Below the pieces are notes generated by a model that made no database searches, was not told where the DNA came from, and saw only the letters and a program-made list of their open reading frames with translations. From Saxidomus purpurata (taxonomy: Eukaryota; Mollusca; Bivalvia; Venerida; Veneridae): a DNA stretch of 64,000 nucleotides. The stretch spans positions 26,854,767 to 26,918,766 of the forward strand of contig JAFMSR010000008.1 in the NCBI GenBank assembly GCA_022818135.1, written 5' to 3'. Below are positions 1 to 14,055 of this stretch, piece by piece. A program made the translations under genes and the position numbers. Position 1 is the first letter of the stretch; each line of letters begins with the position of its first letter.

Positions 1-1684
1 AAAACAGACACTCGTTTTTGATTCACTATTATAAAATTAGCAGACTTGTGGCAATGTTTGCTCATTCAAATCCTTTAAGAAGATGTTATTGGGCAGATGT
101 AAATTGTAAAGAGGAATTTTGACAGTTTTAACATATTTTAATCCTCAACTGCATCTAAACCGAATATAGGTTTGATAGAACATGAGTACCCTGACTTCAT
201 TTTCAACCCGTTTGTCGATTCGACGTACCCGTGTTCAAGTAATTGTATTCGGTATTTCTCATTGATCACTCGTTGTCACTTTGATGTGTGAACATTTGAA
301 TTTGAAGAAAAAAAGCACTGTATGGAATCGGTCAGCGAGGTTTGTTGGATAAATGCATGGAAAAGGAAATTCTAGAAAGGTTAAAAAGATCAAATCCATC
401 ATTAAATTTAGTGTTTGGAGGATATGTTGATCAAGGCAGAATATAATGTATCTGGAATTTGCAACAAAAACTAGACTTTTCTAGATAATTTGGAACAACT
501 TTATAATTACCGTAATTTACGGTTTTGTGAATTTCACATTGAGTAGTGCGGTGATGTAAACTCTGTAAGACAATGAATTTGCCATTCATTATTATCAACT
601 TAGAAGAATGAATCTAATAATTTGTTGACCAATTTTCATGAGCGTATCTTTTACAATGGTTTTAGATATTACACATAATTGTGGTGTATACTTAGAAAAG
701 TTGTTGAGTGTATTCATGATTTCGATTCTAATTGAAAACTATCCCGAACTATATTCAACTCGTAGCAGTACAGCATTATAACGCGAAATAATGTTGGACA
801 CACTTGTTTCTATACGACACGTCATTGCGTCATTTTGCGGCACGTCGTCCTTGGTTAAGGTAGTAGACTCCTAATGAAAACCTCCACTTGAAACTCTTCA
901 ATTTTAATGCCCTAGCCTAGGTTGTTTAGCATTGGACTGACGATCTTTTGAGGTTTTTGGGGGCGTAGGTTCGAATCCAGACGGAACCAAATTTATTTGT
1001 TTTACTTTTTCTTCTTTGTTTTCATTATTTTGCACTTTTCTTCATATGATTATATTGTTTTTAGACTAGAAAGAAAATAAATATGTTTTTACGAAAAATA
1101 ATTAGCTTATTTGAAGATTTTATTACTTGCAGACACGTCTAAAATCACCGATGGAGAATTTCAAACTCTCATTATTTTAAATAGAAACATTGTGAATTTT
1201 TTGCATGCTGTTCCCAAAATGTTATAGATAATTATAAATATACAAAAAGTTATGCCCCGTTTCTAGAAAATGTTAATATTTCCTAAAAACTTTGATGTTC
1301 AAAATTGAACATGGCCAAAAATGTACACGAAAATTGTAATACACTGTACTACCCATTTATTTCATAAAAGTTTTATAAAACCTGTTGATAATATTGTAAA
1401 TGGTGTATAAATTCTGAAAGAAAATATAGTTCTTGTTACTCTGATACCAAATCTGTACCAAATTATTGAATAATAAATGAAATACATGTATTTTCTTATC
1501 TTTTGTGCGATGTCATTTTATAAAGAATTCCAAAATGGGGGTAGGGTTATTCAAATTCATATAACTAAGTTTTTTCACGGTAAAATTCTTTCAAAATTTG
1601 TTTTTAAATCCAGGAAATGATATAGATTAAGAAAATATTAAACCTATAATGATTTGAATTAGTGCCCATTAGGGGTCTACTACC
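1..1684. other. AT-rich gene-poor flank
   Basis: I see no credible coding region here. The stretch is AT-rich with short chance ORFs only. Its first ~430 bases resemble 5,715-6,100 in direct orientation (for example the shared phrase AAAAAGCACTGTATGGAA at about 310 and 5,961), so it is part of a diverged dispersed or locally duplicated repeat. A tRNA-like promoter pair lies at about 927-978. Confidence 0.5.
906..990 (+). repeat. Possible tRNA-derived SINE head
   Basis: A box B-like GGTTCGAATCC sits at 968-978, about 40 bases after a weak box A-like TAGCATTGG at 927-935. That is the spacing of a pol III internal promoter. The sequence does not fold as a complete tRNA that I can see, so a SINE relic is preferred over a tRNA gene. 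Confidence 0.35.
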
Positions 1685-1688
1685 TTAA

Positions 1689-4597
1689 ACGTGCTGTATT
1701 TTATCGTGATATAAAATACAACCTTTTCCCTGTATGTTTATATAGGAAACACAGCCCTGCGTGTTAGGATCTATGTTAAAATGCATTAATGAGATAATGG
1801 GATACATTACGAAACGAAAACAAAAAATACAGAACAAAATGTGTGCAAAGACGATTTCAAAACTCTAATATATAGAATAATACTTTTGTGGCAATACCTG
1901 TTGCAGTAGTGATATTTCAATAGTTTGTCATTCTTACAAAGCAGTCACCAAAGAAACAGTTACACAAATTGAGTCAAAAAAAACCTTTTCGATAAAAATG
2001 TATTTCCTACATACCTCTTTGTAAAACAAGTGACTAACCAAGCAGTGTAAATATAAAACTCGGGTATGACTTAGATTTTGTTAAGATACTTCTATACAAT
2101 ACGACACATCATAAAAATTGTTTTAGATGTTATCCTTACATGTAACAGAAGACAATACCATGCTCATGACAATTTAAGTTTAATGTGATTAAGTCGATTA
2201 ACGGACATCAGACATTTTGTCCTCATATGGGCACATGTACTCCTTTGGTTGTGATAGAGAAATCTTCAGGAAAAAAAACATACACAATTCTGAAATGCAC
2301 AGTCGCCTTAACATAAACCCAAAAAATGTGCTTTTAATTTCAAAATGTAACACCCTCGCAATATACTTTAAAAAGAATGACATTACTCGTGTGTAAACCT
2401 TGTTACTATTTTTCAACATAAGTACTGTGTAAGTTAAATTTAAGTGCTTAACTAAGGGGACGTCGTAGTTAGATAATATGCAAGGTATTATGATAAGTTT
2501 GAATGTCACATGCATTCTAATTAGGCTAATGACGTAGATCCCATCACATGCACTTACAGCGAAAGTAAACAGCACAGAACAAAGCACTAAGCCGTTGTTG
2601 AGAGTGTGGTGATCGACAAGGGAGCCAATCATGCCATTGTGGATGAGTTCTACGTTTCTAGGTGCATCTCAGTTACTGTAGATATACATGTAGTATGCTT
2701 TATCTGTCTCCTTTTATTTGTAAATAACTCCTTTGTTTATAACGTTTTAATTTCCTGTTTAATTGATCAAAACACGGGTACGTTAAAATGAAAATAAAAT
2801 TAACGTTCTTATGTGTTTTATAAAATAAAAGTTATTCGCTATGCCCAAGTTATTCCCAGATGCGCTGCACATAGACCTACAACTTCGGAGAGTCCAATGC
2901 AATTACCCCAGATTCTACCTATCTTATGTACGTCTTGAGCAAGACAATAGCTTTCCAGAACAACTAAGGTCATACAAATATCTTTTGATATGAAATGTGC
3001 AAAGGGAAAGCGAAAAAAAGGGGAAATTCCCGAAATTGAAAATATACCAAACGCATCTGTACATGTATTGTAAACTGCTGCATCTGTTGAAATTACAACT
3101 GCTAGTACATCTACTGCAGTTGATTTGTATGAGTCACAAGTATCCTTTACATCATTAGTAACACAGCATTCAACTTCATTGTCTGACTTTGCAACTCTGA
3201 CAGTGCAGTCATAGCTTTCCCTTCCTTAATCCTCGAGTTCTTCAGATCTATTAGAAAAACCATCGTCTACAACAGAATCAATAAAGTTATGTGTGTGGTG
3301 TTTGTCTGAAAGTTTGTAAAAGAAGACTGATCATAAGTAGAATTGATTCAGTGTAATTCATGCTAAAAATATGGCTACATAGAAACTGTGCAGGTTTGTG
3401 GACAAAAAGGCTGTAGATGGAAAAAGAAGATACGGACTTTTGTTGTAAGCAGTATCAGTGATAAAATAATCAGAATTTCTTTGTGTTTACTTGATATTCA
3501 GTTAAATAAACAAAACAATGGACCAGATGGATGTGATTTACCAAGACTGAAGACTGAAGTTAGTATAACGTACGTCAGGTCTGTACATTTGGATATTCAC
3601 TTTAAATCACCAGCCATTATGTGTTTGCAGTATGGGAAACGTTGTTTTTTGTAACCTATAGCATAAACTAAGAAGTGTTTTTTAAGCAATTTGTCGTTAT
3701 TTGATACCGTAAGACAGGCTTGATGTCGTGCTAAAATGTTTGGCTGTAATGTCACTGGACAAACGGCTGATGTTCGAATCCTAGAAATTGTTTTCTTGTT
3801 AAGAAACATTTTGTATATAAATAATGAATTGCTGCTGTAGATAAAATGATGGATGGATAAATGGATGGATGGATAGATGGATGGATAGATAGATGGTTGA
3901 AATAAACAATGCATACATATACATATTATTAGACGTATACACAAGTTTATTAACCATGATATGCACATCAATACCAAAAAAAGTGAAAAGTGATTCTCCC
4001 TTATTTCCATTGTGGAAAGGCATGATTATTTACTTTAAATGAATCAATGGAATCATAGAATCACAGACCTAGGTTATTACAACATCATTGTATGCATGAG
4101 ATCACGTACTGTATGACTAAAAATTTCAGTAATATGTCTCACGTCTTATGACATAAGCCTGACTAGTTGAAAGTATATTTACCAGAACCAGCTGCAAGAG
4201 ATCGTTAAGTGTGATAAGACACTAAAACAAAAAAGTGATCGTTAAGAATGATAATACACAATGTTAAACTAGGACAACAAATGATGTTTGACGACTTCCT
4301 TAAAACTCTTAAAAACTGTAATACTACGTATTAACTGTGGTAGGTTATTTCAAAGGATACACCGCTGATAAGCAGAATACTTTTTACCAAATCCCTTTAC
4401 CTTGGGAATACAGTTACAACCACTGTTATTGACATTTCACCTGGATGGATCATCAGGATTTGGACAAGAAGTTACCCTAATCCTTGTACATGTACATTAA
4501 TGCATTTTAACGTAGAATCTAACACGGGTGGCTCTGTTTCCTATATAAACATACAGGGAAAAGGTTGTATTTTATATTACCATAAAATACAGCACGT
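1689..4597. mobile_element. TTAA-flanked TIR element (piggyBac-like TSD), about 2.9 kb
   Basis: Both ends carry long, imperfect inverted repeats of about 110 bases (1,689-1,800 and 4,495-4,597). They start ACGTGCTGTATTTTA, and a second conserved block reads CCTTTTCCCTGTATG. TTAA lies immediately outside each end (1,685-1,688 and 4,598-4,601), the target-site duplication typical of piggyBac-type elements. The interior has short ORFs (2,198-2,632 minus, 144 codons; 3,388-3,654 plus, 88 codons), but I cannot identify a transposase in them. A GGAT/GATA microsatellite lies at 3,848-3,895. A solo fragment of the TIR inner part recurs near 10,820-10,855. Probably a non-autonomous or decayed element. 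Confidence 0.65.
3848..3895. repeat. GATG/GATA microsatellite
   Basis: Tetranucleotide repeat of GGAT and AGAT type with a few interruptions. It explains the Ser/Ile/His-rich open frames on the minus strand here, which are not genes. Confidence 0.85.
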
Positions 4598-5714
4598 TTA
4601 ATCAAGGATGATTGTGTAATGAGTGTACAAGATTAAAATGTTCTCCCCGGTAATCTAGAGTAATGCCTGACTTAACTTTGAAAACATGACACAAACTTAT
4701 TTTGTTAACCCGTTTTTCAACTGGTAACCACCTTTACTACCTAAACAGGCCTGGACCAACATGCAACATACATCCATATCCATGACGAACAGGCATAATC
4801 AAAGTGGCACTGGATGAGGGATGTAACCAATAGCTATCTGGTATGTTGTGTTAGAAAATCACGTTTTCTATACAGGAACTTTAATCTAGCGTTGGCTTTA
4901 CTAATTACTGACCTTGCCAGGCTCACCAGACAGGCTAGGTCCAAAGTGGCGCCAAGATACTTAACTGAATGGACAGCATCAATAATCTTGCCATTACGTT
5001 ATATTTCAATACTGGATTGAGACCTTATGTTTGGTTTTGAGTCAAACAAAATGGACTCTGTTTATGTCATTAACAGTTTTCACCGTTACTGCATCAAATA
5101 ATGTAAAAGTGTAAAATACAATGTTTATGGAAAATATGATGAATATCACAGATGTACTTTATCTTTATAGTACAAACAAATTGAACCTTTTGGGATTCAA
5201 ACCTTAAATGTCAGGTTACCACGCTTTTAGATATACACAGCTTATGACTGAGCTGTCGCTGAATCGAATATCCGACAATTAAATACACATAATTAAAATA
5301 GTCTGAATTAAAAAGTGGTAACAAACAGTAATGTCTCTGTTAATTTAGTGATAGCATAGTACAATGTTTTAAGTAACATATCAGGGCAAAACAGAATGAC
5401 CACATAACTTAAATATCTGCCAATTTGGTATGACTACACTCAACCACTTTTCTAAGTATACACCTAGAAGACATTTTGTAGTTTCTTCAATTTTCAAGAT
5501 ATTTTGATGAATATTTCAAAGTCATAAGATCAAAGATTGATATTTAGTATTCTATCAGAGTTATAAAGATAGGTACCAAACTTATTGGTCCACAGCGCTG
5601 TAAACACAGTAACCCCAATATTCAAAAGTACAAAACGTTAAAATAAGCAGACTGTCTCAATCTGCGTGTAACACATCGACCTTTATGATTCCTAAAATAA
5701 AATTAACAGACTTT

Positions 5715-6100
5715 GTAAGGTTTGATTATTCAAATTCTTTACGAGGTGTTCTTTGGCGGTTGTAAAGTGTCAAAGAAGTTTGAGATTTTTGCCCGATTAT
5801 TATGTCCCATATTTTAATCGGATGAAGATTTGACGGAAAATGAGCCCCTAATGTTTTTTCAACTCATTTGTGGCTTGGACGTACTCGTCTTAAGAATTGG
5901 TATTTGGTACTTTTCATGAATCGCTAATGGTAGTTTGTTGTGTGAAAACGTACTTGGAGAAAAAAGCACTGTATGGAACCAATTGATAATTGACGAGGTT
6001 TGTTTGATAAATGCTGGGAAAGGTAATTTTATAAGGTTTAGACAGATCAACTCCGTTAATAAATTGAGCGTTGAGATAATTTTTTTAAAGCGGGTATATG
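5715..6100 (+). repeat. Diverged direct copy of window bases ~50-430
   Basis: The order of shared short blocks is kept between the two regions (TTATTCAAAT-type start, a Thr/Asp-like CGTAC block, AAAAAGCACTGTATGGAA, then GAGGTTTGTT). Identity is moderate with many indels. It may be an old duplication or two copies of one dispersed repeat. Confidence 0.5.
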
Positions 6101-9100
6101 AAATTAGTACCAGAAACCGTTTTTTAACAACTTTGCTGTTCTAGAAATTTGCAGAATTTGAATTCAATTTCAGTTTTGTGATTTCACTTTAGGGTGCGGT
6201 GTGTAAATCTCTGAGACATGTAATCATCTTATGCTCATTCTTTATACGTATTGAGGAATGAATCCTATTTGTTGACTTTTCATGCCTATCTTTTCAAAAT
6301 GATTTTGAAATGACACAAATGGGTTTGTAAAGTCTGGAATGTTCAAAGATGTGAAAAGGAAATGCAGCCTTATCGACCAAAAGCGATTTCGAAATAGTTA
6401 TCAGCCGGTTAGAATGTTTCGAAATCTGTATAATTATATTTAAATTCAGCAGAACATACTCTTTCATGTTCAACCTTATATGAATTACGATATGATATCT
6501 TTAGATAAAGTAACAGTTGTGTGATGAGAAAAAACCTTTGCCAACATCAAACCTTACACTTTGTACATGTACTGAAAGTGGCAAACTTGAGATCTCCCCC
6601 CCCCCCCCCTAAAAAAAAAATAAATCCGAGTGACATTTTCTCTGTAAATATAATGCAGCTACTATTGTATGAAATATAGTTTCAAGTAAAGAACATATTT
6701 ATGCACAATGTCATGATATACACTTCAGTCAGAAGGGTAACATTATGCTTTTACAGTGCACTCTTAAGCTATTCATTGCACACTGTCTTTGTTGTTGTTA
6801 ATTGCATCACAAGTGAAACAAAGTTTTTATTTGCCATTAATATATACAGTTAACTGTGAATTATTTTATTAATCAAACAATAGAATAAAGATTTATCAAG
6901 TAAAATTCAATAAAACATTTTGAAAAATTCAAAGTGAGTTTTAAAACGAAAGCAATTAATGATAAATAGAAACGGCAAGTACAGCGTGAGAGTTATCTTT
7001 TCGTTACTCGACAACTTCTCCGGGCACGGACTTATACGTGCTACGGCTAAATGCACACCAACCATAAATTTTTAAATAATGTTGTCATCTACTAATGAAT
7101 GAATCGAATTTCTTGTATTCGAAGATGGGAAACATTTTCAGCAGTGTGCTTTTTGTCACTTTCACACGATCCTTTTGCACATCAGTCAAAAGATGTGTTT
7201 GATTCATTGTTCGGTTATTTCTGTAACTTGAAAGGTATGACATGTATCATAACATGGCTTGGTAGTGAAATACCTACTTGTGCATACGTATCAGATAAAG
7301 ATAAGCTTTCTAAAGTTTTTTTAGACGTTGCTGACTTCGGACCTCCAGATTTTGGTTCAGCATTGACAGATACCACACTTGCATTATTAACATTTATAAG
7401 TTACATGTACATAAGGATAAAATATGAACAGTAACTATTTTTCTTGCTCATGCTGATCCTTAAAAAAAAAAAAAAAAGGGGAAGCCAAAAAAAATGTAAG
7501 CGTAGAAAGCCTTGAACCCTGTCCGCGTGGGTGACAAACCATGACGTAACATGAACCATTTCTGATACATTGTACCTCTACGAGTATTTAGGACAACTTA
7601 AGTACGTTTTATATTACGCCCTGTTAACGGTCTTTTTATGTTTAAATCGTCTTAATATTCTTACAAACTATCAAATAATTATATATCTGAATAGATCTGG
7701 TCACCAGTCGCCCGGCCAACTGGTAGGAATCCAGTTGAGGTTATAAATAGTAACACAATAAAGAGGTATTTTAGCGGCATTTTAAACATATGAGAAGATT
7801 GAGTTAATTATTTAGGTCTTAAACCAAAATTGTCCAAGCGACATGGTTCCTAATACCTTGGTAGATATACAGCCTGTACGATATCGATGTGTAACTATAA
7901 TCTGGTTAATGACCACTTTTACGCATACAATATGACCGTGACGCGCTGTATCTTCACTTTGTTACATTATTTGGCAATAATTGATAAAAAAACCAAAAAC
8001 TTTCATTTTTGTATTTAGACCTAAAAAACTGATGGCCACTATATTTTCCCCAACAAAAACATCATATTTGCTTCAAAATCCTCCAAGACCATGGCACCCG
8101 TGTTTATTTCTTTTTTTGGCTATACCCTATGAAAAAGCATGTGGAAAGAATACATGAAATATTACATATATATATTGAAACAGATATGATGTTCAACCAA
8201 AAAAATGATGCTGTTGTGTTCTGGAATTTTACTGCCCATCGTAAATTGAAGTAGTTTTGACGCCAAATTCAAATGTCACACCTTAGATGAAACGTGTTGC
8301 AGTTTTGTATGTACTGGACATTGGTAACTGAAATTTACCAAATATTGATATTGAAATATTGTTTGTTCAAAATATGCATGAAAGCTAGTTTCAAAGTATT
8401 TTGTCCGAATCCCATTTTCCCGTGTCACTGGTCAATTGATATATAGTCAAGCTACACATAACTTGGAAATACAACATGTACATATCGATGTGTAACTATA
8501 ATTGTTCTTTTTCATAGATGACTAACTTTGACATATTTGGCAATAAGCATTATTTAAAACATGGTTAAACATTGTTTGCAAGTGACATCCGGTAACAAAT
8601 TACATTAAAAGCGTGTTTCGAATGTCGTCAGATCGATGAATATTTGCGCCAATCAAATGTCATCTTGATGAAACGTTTAGCATCAAGCAAACAATATACA
8701 TGTACACAAAATATAATCAGTACCAAAGGTAGTCTGAAGTGAATAATATCTTACCATTTTGCATGATTTCGAGGGATAATATTGACATTTTGTCCACTTT
8801 TGACTCCGCTGTGGGGAGAATCGTAACAAATCACTGACGTCGAATGGACATGATAGCCCGATGTCGTCGAGACGTAACAATTTTTTTGAAATAAATGTGC
8901 AAAGTACGTAAATGCAAATTACAGAAACAAATACTCTATACAAGAAGAAATATAGAGATTTGTTTAAACTAATATCAATCGTTTTTGTCTTTTCCAAATA
9001 TTCTCAATAAGCGTGTCTTCTTTTATACTAATTTCAAATAATTCATATGAAACCTTGATGCGAATAATGTTTCTGATAAAATAATTTTCAAAATCTTTTC

Positions 9101-10439
9101 TTAAGTAACCGTCTGTGATTTGCTAGAAAAGTTACTTTCTACAAATGCTTAGTCATAAAAAGGAAAATGTGCATCGCAGCATGTTGAAAATGTATCAAAT
9201 CTTCTATGAACATATTCTGTAATGATGAAATTGCACACAGTCTCATTTTTAAGCGAAGGATAATAATTAGAAATTTTGTACTTTAAAATGTATGTATGTT
9301 AAAATACTTAAGAAATCATTTAAGATGCTACTAGAATACGACTCCAGAATTCTAAAAGTAGGTAGATATAGAATTTTGGTCCAGGTAAAGATCAATTTTT
9401 ATGTTAGCACTAAATATAATTCTTCTTTCCTATTTAGCTTTAACATTGAAGTAAAAAGCTCTACCTGGCGGCACCTGTATTTAAAAGAAACATGATCGTT
9501 TTTCTATCATTCTTTCAAGAATATTTTAGCGATTTCAATTTTTTCAAGTGTACACTATGTTGACAACAGTCTTTATTCGAGAGGCGCCAATTTAACGTGT
9601 TTGATGCTTTACAAAAGCGTTATTTCTGCAAAAATGAATATTCCGAAGCCTAAAATGTACTTAATAACACTACGTCAAAACCATAGTGCATTAAAAATGT
9701 CCACGACGGTTAAGTTATTCTAAAACAAAAGGAAGAAGCAACGGAGAAAGGAAACGAACATACGAAACTATTCCTCTACCTACGACTTACCATTTTTTTT
9801 TCTTTTTTCAAGGTATCTGTCTTCGGTAAGAATATTACAGTTTCCGAACAATTTGTTGTAATACAGATGGACATTTTTTCGAACAGGAATAAATAAAATG
9901 TAAATGAAATAATTCCTTTAAGCAGTTTTCTGAGTCTTTAAATTTCATGTTGTAATAGCTGTATTTCTAATTATTTCAACATATAAAACATTAAAAACGG
10001 TCATATACATTGTACCATAGGTACATTTGACAAGTAGTTTTCAATGAAAGACGAGCACTCATTTTGTCGAAAGTAGCATACATTTTTTGTACCTGCGTTC
10101 TGTTTAGGACGGGCTTGCAATACTTCTAAAAGGAGCAATAATGATATCTGCTTTGTTTAATTTAAACTAATTTATGTTCTCTTTATTGAGAAAAAGTTCT
10201 TACAACTTGTATGTATCGCTCTAGAGTCATATCTGCTTTATTCTATCATTTTCTCTATATTTAATCGGAATGAAACGGTTACATAATCATAAAAACAGTT
10301 GTTTTTTATCAAACTTATGGCACTGTTATTATTGTATGAGTATATATCAAAGACCATGATTTTTTTTCTTAAAATGAACTGTGAATTCACTTCAATGTCT
10401 CATACTAGCAACTTTTATCAACTCGAAATGTATCCACCT

Positions 10440-10512
10440 CGGTGGTTAGTATCGCAGAATTGAAATCAATAAACTCTCCACTGATTGAAGGTCATTGGTT
10501 CGAGCCTTGCTG
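10440..10512 (+). repeat. Possible tRNA-derived SINE head
   Basis: Box A-like GTGGTTAGTATCG at 10,442-10,454 and box B-like GGTTCGAGCC at 10,497-10,506 are spaced as in pol III promoters. No good cloverleaf is seen, so a SINE relic is more likely than a functional tRNA. Confidence 0.4.
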
Positions 10513-11015
10513 CCTACGATGACCTCATACCCCGCTTGGTGACAAAATGTCATTACTCAGAGCAAAATGCTCTACTAAAACATATATAGCGCATTCCGTA
10601 CTAGAATATTTATGATCTAGCCTCAGTTCTTTTCGGCAATTCTGACGAATCTTGCATAAAAAAGAGATTGAGTAAATTTTATATGTAGCTGAAACACATT
10701 AATGACACAAAATTTATTTCTTTGATCTCCGTTTTCGCAGAATATTTATTCACTGTGCAAACATTTCAGAATTTGCTCAGGTGTTAACTTCTAAGTCTCA
10801 GGAGCACGAGCACGAGATGCTGTGTTTCCTACATAAACATACTTGTATTTTAAAACAATTTAATTAATTGCCCCCTTAAAACTTTTATTGTGTCGCCAGA
10901 ACGCCGATAACGTCGGATGCGTACTGTGTGACATCATCAATGGCGTCGTAACATCACAATAGGACGTACAGAAAAGTAGACAAAATCGTGAGTATATATT
11001 TTTCCGTCGCCCATG

Positions 11016-11155
11016 AAAACATTTACACCAGTGATGTAAAAAATGTTCACCAGTGGTGTAACAGTAGCTCATCTTTAAGAAATTCAAATGTCATGGGCGC
11101 AAAAGGGAAACTGATTTCGATTTACAACATCCGCAGTTAGCTTCCAAGCGTTTCT
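11016..11155 (-). repeat. Dispersed repeat, copy 1
   Basis: The reverse complement of this block matches 34,305-34,455. Shared landmarks in order are GAGAAACGCTTGGAAGCTAA, a TTGTAAAT block, CCCAT, and twin TTACATCACTGGT units. The family is not identified. Confidence 0.6.
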
Positions 11156-13234
11156 CTGACACACGCGGAAATAATAATTAAAGAACCCAGGTTTCATCAA
11201 TTTTGACAAGACTTTCGAACGGTTTTATTTGGGCCAAGAACGTGTTTCAAGAGTGTTACACTGATCTTCCTTTTGTTTCATTTTGTTCTTGGCACCCAGT
11301 CAGCCGTCACCTTTCTTATGCCTTAATATCCATGCATGATGTTCCAGACAGACCTGTATGATAAATGCAAGACCTCAATTATCTCTGAAATATAATTAGC
11401 CGGTCAACTACAACGAACTTGATTCCACTGCCTTTCACGTCTGCAAGGTATGTTAAACGTCGTTTAAATTCAGCAACCTAAGACAGACCTTTCTGTAAGC
11501 ATCTGGCAACTCCTTGTGAATTTCACTGTCCGTTTTCTGCTTCACAAACAGGTAGCGAATAACAGCTCTATAGTTAAGAAAAGAGATTTTTTATCGGTCT
11601 ATGAAAACACGATTAAGTTGAAAGACTTTTCCTATATCTCAACACATGTATAGTTATACCAAGGAACAATCCTGCACCGATTGCATAACGTTAAATTGGT
11701 TAGGCCGGTTATTTTCTGATTAGCCCTCGTAATATTACATGTAACTTGCTACGTTGCAAAACGGCCGCCGTTTTGAAATGATTCTTCTCACAAACAGACT
11801 GTTTCTGGGAAATTGCATCAATTATATTATAAACATATTGTGGTCCATTACATATCTGTATTCAAGAGAAAGTTATAAAGGAAGACCATGATAACTGGGT
11901 CTCACATCGGATGCAAGTAAGTCAGTTTAAATCGAAAGAAAATGTGTGCTTTTAAAATAATCATTCTAAGACGTTTTTGGTTATATATCATGCCGTTCGT
12001 TTGATTTCTGACTTCGACTAGCTAACAACACTTTTTAAGGGCAAACAGTTATTACAAAATCAAAATACTGGCATATTTATTTAACTAGCATGTAAGCCTT
12101 TATAAAACGAGACAACACATGCATTCTGATGCATATATTACATAGTTAACATACTTTTTATAACCTTTTATTAGCGAGTCTTTTCACAGCTCATTAACAC
12201 TATTATACGAAAACCTGCTCTTAAGAGATGAGTACTTTACAGACAAAGCCGATCGAACTGCATTTCAAATGGTTTACCGATTATAACGAGACAAGCATTC
12301 GCATTGATCAGTTGTAATATCCTACTTACATTTCTAACTTAAATGTTTCAAAAAGTGTGCAACTGTTATACAATGTTTGCTTCAAAAAGATGGTTCTTGT
12401 GATGAGATGAGCAACAGTCTGTGTGGCAAAAGTAACTTGTAACGTTTTTGTTCTGTAGAAAACTAACTAACTATTTCAACCTCATGTATAAAAAAAAATT
12501 CTAATCCACTGAGCATTTCTACATGATGATCGCCTAATACCGATCAATAATCATTTTATGCGTCTCACGTTTCTTCACCGTCTTCCTTTATCTAGAAATG
12601 TTCAAAGATTTATGACGTTTTCATGGAAAAATCCTATCGTTAAACAAGCATGTTGAAGAGACACAAATCTTTGGTAACCATTCCAATGTTCACTTTGTTC
12701 ACTACCTGTCTTTATAAACGTCTTATACCACCTACTTTAGTAGTACATGTATAATAGATAAACCTGTCAAAAATGAAAGCTGTCTAAATGCAAGATAAAT
12801 GCATAGCACTACCATAAGAGGGGTATTCACAAAATTTGAGAACAACGCACTTCCGAAGAAATTACATGTACACCAAAAAATTCAACAGGGTTTGTTTTCT
12901 ATTGCATAGTTTTAAGCCCTTAAACACAACATACTCGTATACACTGTCCCTATTTTTGAAAGCAAGAAGCCAAAAAAGATGAAAATTGGGTCTTACATGA
13001 TGCTTTAAATATACCAGATAAACAGATTATGCAATTAGTTATCCTGAGGAAGTTTTAAGTGTTTATGATCCAAAACGTCATTGCATTTTAGGAACATTTG
13101 TGCTGTAGAAACTATGGTAGCAGAAGACTTGCGATATACAGTCTCTTAGATAGTTGCATCAGTGGGTATTTTATCGGATAGTCTTCACTACATTCTGATA
13201 CAACGCTTCTGACAAACGAGTAAAAGACGTAACG

Positions 13235-13372
13235 GGTAAAATACTGCAAATGTCTTTTAAAAGTGTACAAAAATGCTGATGAAAGACGACTTGATGAGGT
13301 CCTCACAGATGATGAAACGTGGATCTATTATTTTGAATTTCAAAGACGGGTGAATGAAGAAGATTCTTTCAA
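13235..13372 (+). pseudogene. mariner-family transposase relic
   Basis: One frame reads CLLKVYKNADERRLDEVLTD followed by DETWIYYFEFQRRV and then a stop (TGA) at about 13,372. In mariner transposases a conserved block of the form GDETWVYYFEP surrounds the first catalytic aspartate, and this fragment matches it, with TDDETW in place of TGDETW. Only about 45 residues are visible and there are no terminal repeats nearby that I could recognise, so this is a dead fragment. Confidence 0.7.
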
Positions 13373-14055
13373 TTGACGTATTACCTATACAGTAGTGTTT
13401 AAGTTATATCAAAATGCATCCGATTTTATGGTGTACATTGAAATAAACGTAAATGGTAGAGTAACTGTTTATGAGTGAAATATAGACACCTAAATACGTT
13501 CTTATTTTTTCACAACTCATCGGTCAAACTGTTTTATTCAAAAATAAAATGTCATGTTTAGGCAATAATATACCATTTAAAATGTAATAATGTATTTGCT
13601 AACAATGTATTTCATATGAACACTGTAAGGGGACCAACAATTTTAAAAAAACTACTGGTATACTTAGCGTCGAAATGAAATTTTAAAAAAAATGAACATC
13701 AATGTGAATCAATAATTAAAACAAATATAACAAGTGCGTAAATATGACATGATTATAAAAGCTATGGAACAAACATGTTGAAAATTTCATATTTTATAAC
13801 ATAGTATAATATAGTATATACATTTTTGGAAGAATACACAGACTCAGAAAGTTCATTTTACTATATACAACGTGTGTAAAAATGTAAAATTTCTCCTATG
13901 CAGTAAACAAATACAACGTGAATGTATTAAACAGTAACATAAGCGTATGTGAAATGCTCCGAAAATAGCTCACGTTTCATGATGCAATATTTCCCTATCG
14001 CAATTTATGCATTTAAGATTTATACAGTACTCAAAAGTTACTAAGAATTTTATTA

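Larger units (their letters stand above)
4602..13230. other. Gene-poor AT-rich stretch
   Basis: No coding exon could be recognised. A 111-codon open frame at 7,099-7,434 (+) shows no motif I know and has no supporting context. Visible structure is repetitive only: a diverged copy of 1-430 at 5,715-6,100, a diverged tandem duplication (about 7,860-8,300 and 8,460-8,680 share TATCGATGTGTAACTATAAT), C14 at 6,596-6,609, a tRNA-like promoter at 10,442-10,506 and a dispersed repeat at 11,016-11,155. Confidence 0.5.

Noticed and set aside
2198..2632. 144-codon minus-strand open frame inside the TTAA element
   Set aside because: I could not see piggyBac catalytic motifs; kept only as part of the element.
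3772..3785. TGTTCGAATCC box B-like motif
   Set aside because: No matching box A at a proper distance could be defended.
7099..7434. 111-codon plus-strand open frame
   Set aside because: No recognisable motif, no neighbouring exon signals, AT-rich composition; a chance frame is likely, although it is the longest in that stretch.
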